A stretch of 64,000 bases of DNA from Auanema rhodensis (lineage: Eukaryota; Nematoda; Chromadorea; Rhabditida; Rhabditidae): contig OZ059898.1 of NCBI GenBank assembly GCA_964057225.1, positions 19,569,267 to 19,633,266 on the forward strand, written 5' to 3'. A program made the position numbers and the translations under genes. The notes beneath the pieces are model-generated. The model did no database searches, was not told the DNA's origin, and saw only the letters and a list, made by a program, of their open reading frames with translations. Below are positions 12,001-23,429 of this stretch, piece after piece. Position 1 is the stretch's first letter. Every line of letters starts with the position of its first letter.

Positions 12001-12750
12001 CATTTTTCAAACGATCATAACTAATTTTCGTATCAAGCGTTTCTCAATGTAGTATAGTGCATTCGATGCGGATTTTTAAGCTGCGTCGATCTGTGTTATC
12101 AGATTTGCGCTAGCTTAAAAATGCACCGAGATATCAACTGATATAAGTTCACACTTATATCCTCGATTTTCACCCTGAAGAATTAATTTTTTCGTTGAAT
12201 AACATTGTCCATCGTCTTTGCCTCGAAAAAAGGAATCTAAAAACATCTACTTTTTGCTAAATTATTTTAAAATTTTTCGAAAAAATTTTTGTCAAAATGT
12301 TTTTGGAAGCAAGGTTGAGTGTACATGGAAACTCAACATACACTAATGCATTATTTTTCAAACGATCATAACTAATTTTTGTATTAAGCGTTTTTCAATG
12401 TAGTATAGTGCATTCGATGCGGATTTTTAAGCTGCGTCGATCTGTGTTATCAGATTTGCGCTAGCTTAAAAATGCACCGAGATATCAACTGATATAAGTT
12501 CACACTTATATCCTCGATTTTCACCCTGAAGAATTAATTTTTTCGTTGAATAACATTGTCCATCGTCTTTGCCTTGAAAAAAGGAATCTAAAAACATCTA
12601 CTTTTTGCTAAATTATTTTGAAATTTTTCGAAAAAATTTTTGTCAAAATGTTTTTGGAAGCAAGGTTGAGTGTACATGGAAACTCAACATACACTAATGC
12701 ATTATTTTTCAAACGATCATAACTAATTTTTGTATTAAGCGTTTCTCAAT
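8130..12750. repeat. 1,755-bp pentamer higher-order repeat, about two and a half copies
   Basis: Markers recur exactly 1,755 bp apart: attttaaaat at 8,754, 10,509 and 12,264; cataaac at 8,477, 10,232 and 11,987; gtgtatttgg at 9,861 and 11,616. The third copy has private changes (attttcgtatcaag near 12,027, ggatatttaag near 12,774) and a type B monomer where the second has type A. The monomers around 6,211 and 11,476 share the rare ctgaaaaattaa at an offset of 5,265 bp (15 monomers), so an older, longer exchange also linked this block to the left. Confidence 0.7.
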
Positions 12751-13299
12751 GTAGTATAGTGCATTCGATGCGGATATTTAAGCTGCGTCGATCTGTGTTA
12801 TCGGATTTTCGCTAGCTTAAAAATGCACCGAGATATCAACTGATATAAGTTCACACTTATATCCTCGATTTTCACCCTGAAGAATTAATTTTTTCGTTGA
12901 ATAACATTGTCCATCGTTTTTGCCTTGAAAAACGAAATCTGAAAACATCTACTTTTTGCTAAATTATTTTGAAATTTTTCGAAAAAATTTTTGTCAAAAT
13001 GTTTTTGGAAGCAATGTTGAGTGTACATGGAAACTCAACATAAACTAATGCATCATTTTTCAAACGATCATAACTAATTTTTGTATTAAGCGTTTTTCAA
13101 TGTAGTATAGTGCATTCGATGCGGATTTTTAAGCTGCGTCGATCTGTGTTATCAGATTTGCGCTAGCTTAAAAATGCACCGAGATATCAACTGATATAAG
13201 TTCACACTTATATCCTCGATTTTCACCCTGAAGAATTAATTTTTTCGTTGAATAACATTGTCCATCGTCTTTGCCTTGAAAAAAGGAATCTAAAAACAT

Positions 13300-14740
13300 C
13301 TACTTTTTGCTAAATTATTTTGAAATTTTTCGAAAAAATTTTTGTCAAAATGTTTTTGGAAGCAAGGTTGAGTGTACATGGAAACTCAACATACACTAAT
13401 GCATTATTTTTCAAACGATCATAACTAATTTTTGTATTAAGCGTTTCTCAATGTAGTATAGTGCATTCGATGCGGATTTTTAAGCTGCGTCGATCTGTGT
13501 TATCGGATTTTCGCTAGCTTAAAAATGCACCGAGATATCAACTGATATAAGTTCACACTTATATTCTCGATTTTCACCCTGAAGAATTAATTTTTTCGTT
13601 GAATAACATTGTCCATCGTCTTTGCCTTGTAAAAAGGAATCTAAAAACATCTACTTTTTGCTAAATTATTCTGAAATTTTTCGAAAAAATTTTTGTCAAA
13701 ATGTTTTTGGAAGCAAGGTTGAGTGTACTTGGAAACTCAACATACACTAATGCATTATTTTTCAAACGATCATAACTAATTTTTGTATTAAGCGTTTTTC
13801 AATGTAGTATAGTGCATTCGATGCGGATTTTTAAGCTGCGTCGATCTGTGTTATCAGATTTGCGCTAGCTTAAAAATGCACCGAGATATCAACTGATATA
13901 AGTTCACACTTATATCCTCGATTTTCACCCTGAAGAATTAATTTTTTCGTTGAATAACATTGTCCATCGTCTTTGCCTTGAAAAAAGAAATCTAAAAACA
14001 TCTACTTTTTGCTAAATTATTTTGAAATTTTTCGAAAAAATTTTTGTCAAAATGTTTTTGGAAGCAAGGTTGAGTGTACATGGAAACTCAACATACACTA
14101 ATGCATTATTTTTCAAACGATCATAACTAATTTTTGTATTAAGCGTTTCTCAATGTAGTATAGTGCATTCGATGCGGATTTTTAAGCTGCGTCGATCTGT
14201 GTTATCGGATTTTCGCTAGCTTAAAAATGCACCGAGATATCAACTGATATAAGTTCACACTTATATTCTCGATTTTCACCCTGAAGAATTAATTTTTTCG
14301 TTGAATAACATTGTCCATCGTCTTTGCCTTGTAAAAAGGAATCTAAAAACATCTACTTTTTGCTAAATTATTCTGAAATTTTTCGAAAAAATTTTTGTCA
14401 AAATGTTTTTGGAAGCAAGGTTGAGTGTACTTGGAAACTCAACATACACTAATGCATTATTTTTCAAACGATCATAACTAATTTTTGTATTAAGCGTTTT
14501 TCAATGTAGTATAGTGCATTCGATGCGGATTTTTAAGCTGCGTCGATCTGTGTTATCAGATTTGCGCTAGCTTAAAAATGCACCGAGATATCAACTGATA
14601 TAAGTTCACACTTATATCCTCGATTTTCACCCTGAAGAATTAATTTTTTCGTTGAATAACATTGTCCATCGTCTTTGCCTTGAAAAAAGAAATCTAAAAA
14701 CATCTACTTTTTGCTAAATTATTTTGAAATTTTTCGAAAA
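13300..14740. repeat. 702-bp dimer tandem duplication
   Basis: The B-A pair at 13,339-14,040 is repeated at 14,041-14,742. Both B copies carry atattctcg (13,561 and 14,263), otherwise found only at 15,316 and 17,057. Both A copies carry acttgg with aaaaaagaaatc. Edges are approximate. Confidence 0.7.
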
Positions 14741-16146
14741 AATTTTTGTCAAAATGTTTTTGGAAGCAAGGTTGAGTGTACATGGAAACTCAACATACAC
14801 TAATGCATTATTTTTCAAACGATCATAACTAATTTTTGTATTAAGCGTTTTTCAATGTAGTATAGTGCATTCGATGCGGATTTTTAAGCTGCGTCGATCT
14901 GTGTTATCAGATTTGCGCTAGCTTAAAAATGCACCGAGATATCAACTGATATAAGTTCACACTTATATCCTCGATTTTCACCCTGAAGAATTAATTTTTT
15001 CGTTGAATAACATTGTCCATCGTCTTTGCCTTGAAAAAAGGAATCTAAAAACATCTACTTTTTGCTAAATTATTTTGAAATTTTTCGAAAAAATTTTTGT
15101 CAAAATGTTTTTGGAAGCAAGGTTGAGTGTACATGGAAACTCAACATACACTAATGCATTATTTTTCAAACGATCATAACTAATTTTTGTATTAAGCGTT
15201 TCTCAATGTAGTATAGTGCATTCGATGCGGATTTTTAAGCTGCGTCGATCTGTGTTATCGGATTTTCGCTAGCTTAAAAATGCACCGAGATATCAACTGA
15301 TATAAGTTCACACTTATATTCTCGATTTTCACCCTGAAGAATTAATTTTTTCGTTGAATAACATTGTCCATCGTCTTTGCCTTGTAAAAAGGAATCTAAA
15401 AACATCTACTTTTTGCTAAATTATTCTGAAATTTTTCGAAAAAATTTTTGTCAAAATGTTTTTGGAAGCAAGGTTGAGTGTACTTGGAAACTCAACATAC
15501 ACTAATGCATTATTTTTCAAACGATCATAACTAATTTTTGTATTAAGCGTTTCTCAATGTAGTATAGTGCATTCGATGCGGATTTTTAAGCTGCGTCGAT
15601 CTGTGTTATCGGATTTTCGCTAGCTTAAAAATGCACCGAGATATCAACTGATATAAGTTCACACTTATATCCTCGATTTTCACCCTGAAGAATTAATTTT
15701 TTCGTTGAATAACATTGTCCATCGTTTTTGCCTTGAAAAACGAAATCTGAAAACATCTACTTTTTGCTAAATTATTTTGAAATTTTTCGAAAAAATTTTT
15801 GTCAAAATGTTTTTGGAAGCAATGTTGAGTGTACATGGAAACTCAACATAAACTAATGCATCATTTTTCAAACGATCATAACTAATTTTTGTATTAAGCG
15901 TTTTTCAATGTAGTATAGTGCATTCGATGCGGATTTTTAAGCTGCGTCGATCTGTGTTATCAGATTTGCGCTAGCTTAAAAATGCACCGAGATATCAACT
16001 GATATAAGTTCACACTTATATCCTCGATTTTCACCCTGAAGAATTAATTTTTTCGTTGAATAACATTGTCCATCGTCTTTGCCTTGAAAAAAGGAATCTA
16101 AAAACATCTACTTTTTGCTAAATTATTTTGAAATTTTTCGAAAAAA

Positions 16147-16834
16147 TTTTTGTCAAAATGTTTTTGGAAGCAATGTTGAGTGTACATGGAAACTCAACAT
16201 ACACTAATGCATCATTTTTCAAACGATCATAACTAATTTTTGTATTAAGCGTTTCTCAATGTAGTATAGTGCATTCGATGCGGAGCTGCGTCGATCTGTG
16301 TTATCAGATTTGCGCTAGCTTAAAAATGCACCGAGATATCAACTGATATAAGTTCACACTTATATCCTCGATTTTCACCCTGAAGAATTAATTTTTTCGT
16401 TGAATAACATTGTCCATCGTCTTTGCCTTGAAAAAAGGAATCTAAAAACATCTACTTTTTGCTAAATTATTTTGAAATTTTTCGAAAAAATTTTTGTCAA
16501 AATGTTTTTGGAAGCAATGTTGAGTGTACATGGAAACTCAACATACACTAATGCATCATTTTTCAAACGATCATAACTAATTTTTGTATTAAGCGTTTCT
16601 CAATGTAGTATAGTGCATTCGATGCGGAGCTGCGTCGATCTGTGTTATCAGATTTGCGCTAGCTTAAAAATGCACCGAGATATCAACTGATATAAGTTCA
16701 CACTTATATCCTCGATTTTCACCCTGAAGAATTAATTTTTTCGTTGAATAACATTGTCCATCGTCTTTGCCTTGAAAAAAGGAATCTAAAAACATCTACT
16801 TTTTGCTAAATTATTCTGAAATTTTTCGAAAAAA
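16147..16834. repeat. Two adjacent 344-bp monomers with the same 7-bp deletion
   Basis: The monomers at 16,147-16,490 and 16,491-16,834 read gatgcggagctgcg where all others read gatgcgga, then tttttaa, then gctgcg. The 7 bp removed lie in the left arm of the main hairpin. The two copies are otherwise nearly identical and adjacent, so one deletion followed by a one-monomer duplication is the simplest history. The next 5-monomer-spaced markers (15,316 to 17,057, and 15,848 to 17,589) are 1,741 bp apart, which is 1,755 minus 14. Confidence 0.85.
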
Positions 16835-17887
16835 TTTTTGTCAAAATGTTTTTGGAAGCAAGGTTGAGTGTACATGGAAACTCAACATACACTAATGCAT
16901 TATTTTTCAAACGATCATAACTAATTTTTGTATTAAGCGTTTCTCAATGTAGTATAGTGCATTCGATGCGGATTTTTAAGCTGCGTCGATCTGTGTTATC
17001 GGATTTTCGCTAGCTTAAAAATGCACCGAGATATCAACTGATATAAGTTCACACTTATATTCTCGATTTTCACCCTGAAGAATTAATTTTTTCGTTGAAT
17101 AACATTGTCCATCGTCTTTGCCTTGTAAAAAGGAATCTAAAAACATCTACTTTTTGCTAAATTATTCTGAAATTTTTCGAAAAAATTTTTGTCAAAATGT
17201 TTTTGGAAGCAAGGTTGAGTGTACTTGGAAACTCAACATACACTAATGCATTATTTTTCAAACGATCATAACTAATTTTTGTATTAAGCGTTTCTCAATG
17301 TAGTATAGTGCATTCGATGCGGATTTTTAAGCTGCGTCGATCTGTGTTATCGGATTTTCGCTAGCTTAAAAATGCACCGAGATATCAACTGATATAAGTT
17401 CACACTTATATCCTCGATTTTCACCCTGAAGAATTAATTTTTTCGTTGAATAACATTGTCCATCGTTTTTGCCTTGAAAAACGAAATCTGAAAACATCTA
17501 CTTTTTGCTAAATTATTTTGAAATTTTTCGAAAAAATTTTTGTCAAAATGTTTTTGGAAGCAATGTTGAGTGTACATGGAAACTCAACATAAACTAATGC
17601 ATCATTTTTCAAACGATCATAACTAATTTTTGTATTAAGCGTTTTTCAATGTAGTATAGTGCATTCGATGCGGATTTTTAAGCTGCGTCGATCTGTGTTA
17701 TCAGATTTGCGCTAGCTTAAAAATGCACCGAGATATCAACTGATATAAGTTCACACTTATATCCTCGATTTTCACCCTGAAGAATTAATTTTTTCGTTGA
17801 ATAACATTGTCCATCGTCTTTGCCTTGAAAAAAGGAATCTAAAAACATCTACTTTTTGCTAAATTATTCTGAAATTTTTCGAAAAAA

Positions 17888-18589
17888 TTTTTGTCAAAAT
17901 GTTTTTGGAAGCAATGCTGAAAGTACATGGAAACTCAAAATACACTAATGCATCATTTTTCAAACGATCATAACTAATTTTTGTATTAAGCTTTTCTCAA
18001 TGTAGTATAGTGCATTCGATGCGGAATTTTAAGCTGCGTCGATCTGTGTTATTAGATTTGCGCCAGCTTGAAAATGGACCGAGATATCAACTGATATAAG
18101 CTCACACTTATATCCTCGATTTTCACCCTGAAGAACTAATTTTTTCGTTGAATAACATTGTCCATCGTCTTTGCCTTGAAAAAAAAAATCTAAAAACATC
18201 TACTTTTTGCGAAATTATTCTGAAATTTTTCGAAAAAATTTTTGTCAAAATGTTTTTGGAAGCAATGTTGAGTGTACATGGAAACTCAAAAAACACTAAA
18301 GCATCATTTTTCAAACGATCATAACTAATTTTTATATCAAGCGTTTCTCAATGTAGTATAGTGCATTCGATGCGGATTTTTAAGCTGCGTCGATCTGTGT
18401 TATCAGATTTGCGCTAGCTTAAAAATGCACCGAGATATCAACTGATATAAGTTCACACTTATATCCTCGATTTTCACCCTGAAGAATTAATTTTTTTGTT
18501 GAATAACATTGTCCATCGTCTTTGCCTTGAAAAAAAGAATCTAAAAACATCTACTTTTTGCTAAATTATTTTGAAATTTTTTGAAAAAA
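17888..18589. repeat. Two diverged monomers at the left/middle domain boundary
   Basis: These two copies carry many changes seen nowhere else in the window: gctgaaagtacatgg and actcaaaatacac near 17,920-17,945, aagcttttctc near 17,990, gcggaatttt near 18,023, attagatttgcgccagcttg near 18,051, atggaccgag near 18,075, ataagctcac near 18,096, actcaaaaaacactaaagc near 18,285 and ttatatcaagcg near 18,333. Older, less homogenised monomers are expected at the edge of a homogenised block. Left-type B monomers stop just before this point and middle-type variants start just after it. A spurious 63-codon minus-strand frame (18,123-18,314) opens here only because the divergence removed stops. Confidence 0.85.
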
Positions 18590-21500
18590 TTTTTGTCAAA
18601 ATGTTTTTGGAAGCAATGTTGAGTGTACATGGAAACTCAACATACACTAATGCATCATTTTTCAAACGATCATAACTAATTTTTGTATTAAGCGTTTCTC
18701 AAAGTAGTATAGTGCATTCGATGCGGATTTTTAAGCTGCGTCGATCTGTGTTATCAGATTTGCGCTAGCTTAAAAATGCACCGAGATATCAACTGATATA
18801 AGTTCACACTTATATCCTCGATTTTCACCCTGAAGAATTAATTTTTTTGTTGAATAACATTGTCCATCGTTTTTGCCTTGAAAAAAGGAATCTAAAAACA
18901 TCTACTTTTTGCTAAATTATTTTGAAATTTTTTGAAAAAATTTTTGTCAAAATGTTTTTGGAAGCAATGTTGAGTGTACATGGAAACTCAACATACACTA
19001 ATGCATCATTTTTCAAACGATCATAACTAATTTTTGTATAAAGCGTTTTTCAATGTAGTATAGTGCATTCGATGCGGATTTTTAAGCTGCGTTGATCTGT
19101 GTTATCAGATTTGCGCTAGCTTAAAAATGCACCGAGATATCAACTGATATAAGTTTACACTTATATCCTCGATTTTCACCCTGAAGAACTAATTTTTTCG
19201 TTGAAAAACATTGTCCATCGTGTTTGCCTTGAAAAAAGGAATCTAAAAACATCTACTTTTTGCTAAATTATTTCGAAATTTTTCGAAAAAATTTTGGTCA
19301 AAATGTTTTGGAAGCAATGTTGAGTGTACATGGAAACTCAACATACACTAATGCATCATTTTTCAAACAATCATAACTAATTTTTGTATTAGGCGTTTCT
19401 CAATGTAGTATAGTGCATTCGATGCGGATTTTTAAGCTGCGTCGATCTGTGTTATCAGATTTGCGCTAGCTTAAAAATGCACCGAGATATCAACTGATAT
19501 AAGTTCACACTTATATCCTCGATTTTCACCCTGAAGAATTAATTTTTTTGTTGAATAACATTGTCCATCGTTTTTGCCTTGAAAAAAGGAATCTAAAAAC
19601 ATCTACTTTTTGCTAAATTATTTTGAAATTTTTTGAAAAAATTTTTGTCAAAATGTTTTTGGAAGCAATGTTGAGTGTACATGGAAACTCAACATACACT
19701 AATGCATCATTTTTCAAACGATCATAACTAATTTTTTTATTAAGCGTTTCTCAAAGTAGTATAGTGCATTCGATGCGGATTTTTAAGCTGCGTCGATCTG
19801 TGTTATCAGATTTGCGCTAGCTTAAAAATGCACCGAGATATCAACTGATATAAGTTTACACTTATATCCTCGATTTTCACCCTGAAGAACTAATTTTTTC
19901 GTTGAAAAACATTGTCCATCGTGTTTGCCTTGAAAAAAGGAATCTAAAAACATCTACTTTTTGCTAAATTATTTCGAAATTTTTCGAAAAAATTTTTGTC
20001 AAAATGTTTTTGGAAGCAATGTTGAGTGTACATGGAAACTCAACATACACTAATGCATCATTTTTCAAACGATCATAACTAATTTTTGTATTAAGCGTTT
20101 CTCAAAGTAGTATAGTGCATTCGATGCGGATTTTTAAGCTGCGTTGATCTGTGTTATCAGATTTGCGCTAGCTTAAAAATGCACCGAGATATCAACTGAT
20201 ATAAGTTTACTTTTATATCCTCGATTTTCACCCTGAAGAACTAATTTTTTCGTTGAAAAACATTGTCCATCGTGTTTGCCTTGAAAAAAGGAATCTAAAA
20301 ACATCTACTTTTTGCTAAATTATTTCGAAATTTTTCGAAAAAATTTTTGTCAAAATGTTTTGGAAGCAATGTTGAGTGTACATGGAAACTCAACATACAC
20401 TAATGCATCATTTTTCAAACGATCATAACTAATTTTTGTATTAAGCGTTTCTCAAAGTAGTATAGTGCATTCGATGCGGATTTTTAAGCTGCGTCGATCT
20501 GTGTTATCAGATTTGCGCTAGCTTAAAAATGCACCGAGATATCAACTGATATAAGTTCACACTTATATCCTCGATTTTCACCCTGAAGAATTAATTTTTT
20601 TGTTGAATAACATTGTCCATCGTGTTTGCCTTGAAAAAAGGAATCTAAAAACATCTACTTTTTGCTAAATCATTTTAAAATTTTTTGAAAAAATTTTTGT
20701 CAAAATGTTTTTGGAAGCAATGTTGAGTGTACATGGAAACTCAACATACACTAATGCATCATTTTTCAAACGATCATAACTAATTTTTGTATTAAGCGTT
20801 TCTCAAAGTAGTATAGTGCATTCGATGCGGATTTTTAAGCTGCGTCGATCTGTGTTATCAGATTTGCGCTAGCTTAAAAATGCACCGAGATATCAACTGA
20901 TATAAGTTCACACTTATATCCTCGATTTTCACCCTGAAGAATTAATTTTTTTGTTGAATAACATTGTCCATCGTCTTTGCCTTGAAAAAAAGAATCTAAA
21001 AACATCTACTTTTTGCTAAATTATTTTGAAATTTTTTGAAAAAATTTTTGTCAAAATGTTTTTGGAAGCAATGTTGAGTGTACATGGAAACTCAACATAC
21101 ACTAATGCATCATTTTTCAAACGATCATAACTAATTTTTGTATTAAGCGTTTCTCAAAGTAGTATAGTGCATTCGATGCGGATTTTTAAGCTGCGTCGAT
21201 CTGTGTTATCAGATTTGCGCTAGCTTAAAAATGCACCGAGATATCAACTGATATAAGTTCACACTTATATCCTCGATTTTCACCCTGAAGAATTAATTTT
21301 TTTGTTGAATAACATTGTCCATCGTTTTTGCCTTGAAAAAAGGAATCTAAAAACATCTACTTTTTGCTAAATTATTTTGAAATTTTTTGAAAAAATTTTT
21401 GTCAAAATGTTTTTGGAAGCAATGTTGAGTGTACATGGAAACTCAACATACACTAATGCATCATTTTTCAAACGATCATAACTAATTTTTGTATAAAGCG

Positions 21501-23429
21501 TTTTTCAATGTAGTATAGTGCATTCGATGCGGATTTTTAAGCTGCGTTGATCTGTGTTATCAGATTTGCGCTAGCTTAAAAATGCACCGAGATATCAACT
21601 GATATAAGTTTACACTTATATCCTCGATTTTCACCCTGAAGAACTAATTTTTTCGTTGAAAAACATTGTCCATCGTGTTTGCCTTGAAAAAAGGAATCTA
21701 AAAACATCTACTTTTTGCTAAATTATTTCGAAATTTTTCGAAAAAATTTTTGTCAAAATGTTTTGGAAGCAATGTTGAGTGTACATGGAAACTCAACATA
21801 CACTAATGCATCATTTTTCAAACAATCATAACTAATTTTTGTATTAGGCGTTTCTCAATGTAGTATAGTGCATTCGATGCGGATTTTTAAGCTGCGTCGA
21901 TCTGTGTTATCAGATTTGCGCTAGCTTAAAAATGCACCGAGATATCAACTGATATAAGTTCACACTTATATCCTCGATTTTCACCCTGAAGAATTAATTT
22001 TTTTGTTGAATAACATTGTCCATCGTTTTTGCCTTGAAAAAAGGAATCTAAAAACATCTACTTTTTGCTAAATTATTTTGAAATTTTTTGAAAAAATTTT
22101 TGTCAAAATGTTTTTGGAAGCAATGTTGAGTGTACATGGAAACTCAACATACACTAATGCATCATTTTTCAAACGATCATAACTAATTTTTTTATTAAGC
22201 GTTTCTCAAAGTAGTATAGTGCATTCGATGCGGATTTTTAAGCTGCGTCGATCTGTGTTATCAGATTTGCGCTAGCTTAAAAATGCACCGAGATATCAAC
22301 TGATATAAGTTTACACTTATATCCTCAATTTTCACCCTGAAGAACTAATTTTTTCGTTGAAAAACATTGTCCATCGTGTTTGCCTTGAAAAAAGGAATCT
22401 AAAAACATCTACTTTTTGCTAAATTATTTCGAAATTTTTCGAAAAAATTTTTGTCAAAATGTTTTTGGAAGCAATGTTGAGTGTACATGGAAACTCAACA
22501 TACACTAATGCATCATTTTTCAAACGATCATAACTAATTTTTGTATTAAGCGTTTCTCAAAGTAGTATAGTGCATTCGATGCGGATTTTTAAGCTGCGTT
22601 GATCTGTGTTATCAGATTTGCGCTAGCTTAAAAATGCACCGAGATATCAACTGATATAAGTTTACACTTATATCCTCGATTTTCACCCTGAAGAACTAAT
22701 TTTTTCGTTGAAAAACATTGTCCATCGTGTTTGCCTTGAAAAAAGGAATCTAAAAACATCTACTTTTTGCTAAATTATTTCGAAATTTTTCGAAAAAATT
22801 TTTGTCAAAATGTTTTGGAAGCAATGTTGAGTGTACATGGAAACTCAACATACACTAATGCATCATTTTTCAAACGATCATAACTAATTTTTGTATTAAG
22901 CGTTTCTCAAAGTAGTATAGTGCATTCGATGCGGATTTTTAAGCTGCGTCGATCTGTGTTATCAGATTTGCGCTAGCTTAAAAATGCACCGAGATATCAA
23001 CTGATATAAGTTCACACTTATATCCTCGATTTTCACCCTGAAGAATTAATTTTTTTGTTGAATAACATTGTCCATCGTGTTTGCCTTGAAAAAAGGAATC
23101 TAAAAACATCTACTTTTTGCTAAATCATTTTAAAATTTTTTGAAAAAATTTTTGTCAAAATGTTTTTGGAAGCAATGTTGAGTGTACATGGAAACTCAAC
23201 ATACACTAATGCATCATTTTTCAAACGATCATAACTAATTTTTGTATTAAGCGTTTCTCAAAGTAGTATAGTGCATTCGATGCGGATTTTTAAGCTGCGT
23301 CGATCTGTGTTATCAGATTTGCGCTAGCTTAAAAATGCACCGAGATATCAACTGATATAAGTTCACACTTATATCCTCGATTTTCACCCTGAAGAATTAA
23401 TTTTTTTGTTGAATAACATTGTCCATCGT
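18353..23429. repeat. 2,455-bp heptamer tandem duplication
   Basis: Positions from 18,353 to about 20,974 match those 2,455 bp to the right (7 monomers minus two 1-bp deletions). Shared marks are gtataaagcg at 19,036/21,491, ttaggcg near 19,390/21,845 and caaacaatc near 19,367/21,822. Disagreements that set the edges are at 18,352 and 20,975. Private changes after duplication include attttggtca near 19,291, tacttttat at 20,208 and ctcaatttt near 22,326. Confidence 0.8.

Larger units (their letters stand above)
1..17887. repeat. Left satellite domain: 51 monomers of types A and B
   Basis: Diagnostic sites divide these monomers into type A (cagatttgcg, usually with aaaaaagga) and type B (cggattttcg, often with aaaaacg and atctgaaa). 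B copies occur only here; the last starts at 17,186. The aaggttgag variant is also confined to this domain. All copies read caatgtag and ttttttcgttg, unlike most of the middle domain. The domain length equals 51 x 351 minus 14, the 14 coming from two 7-bp deletions. The A/B order goes from strict alternation at the left to less regular groups such as AAB and BAAAA to the right. Confidence 0.85.

Noticed and set aside
16284-16640. Target-site duplication or excision scar of a mobile element
   Set aside because: The 7-bp loss is a simple deletion within the monomer, present twice because the monomer was duplicated. No element ends or insertion are visible.
18123-18314. 63-codon open frame on the minus strand
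   Set aside because: It lies wholly in satellite DNA and opens only because the diverged boundary monomers lost stops present in the other copies. It is short, has low-complexity F/K/S-rich composition and no recognisable domain, and is not kept in any neighbouring monomer.
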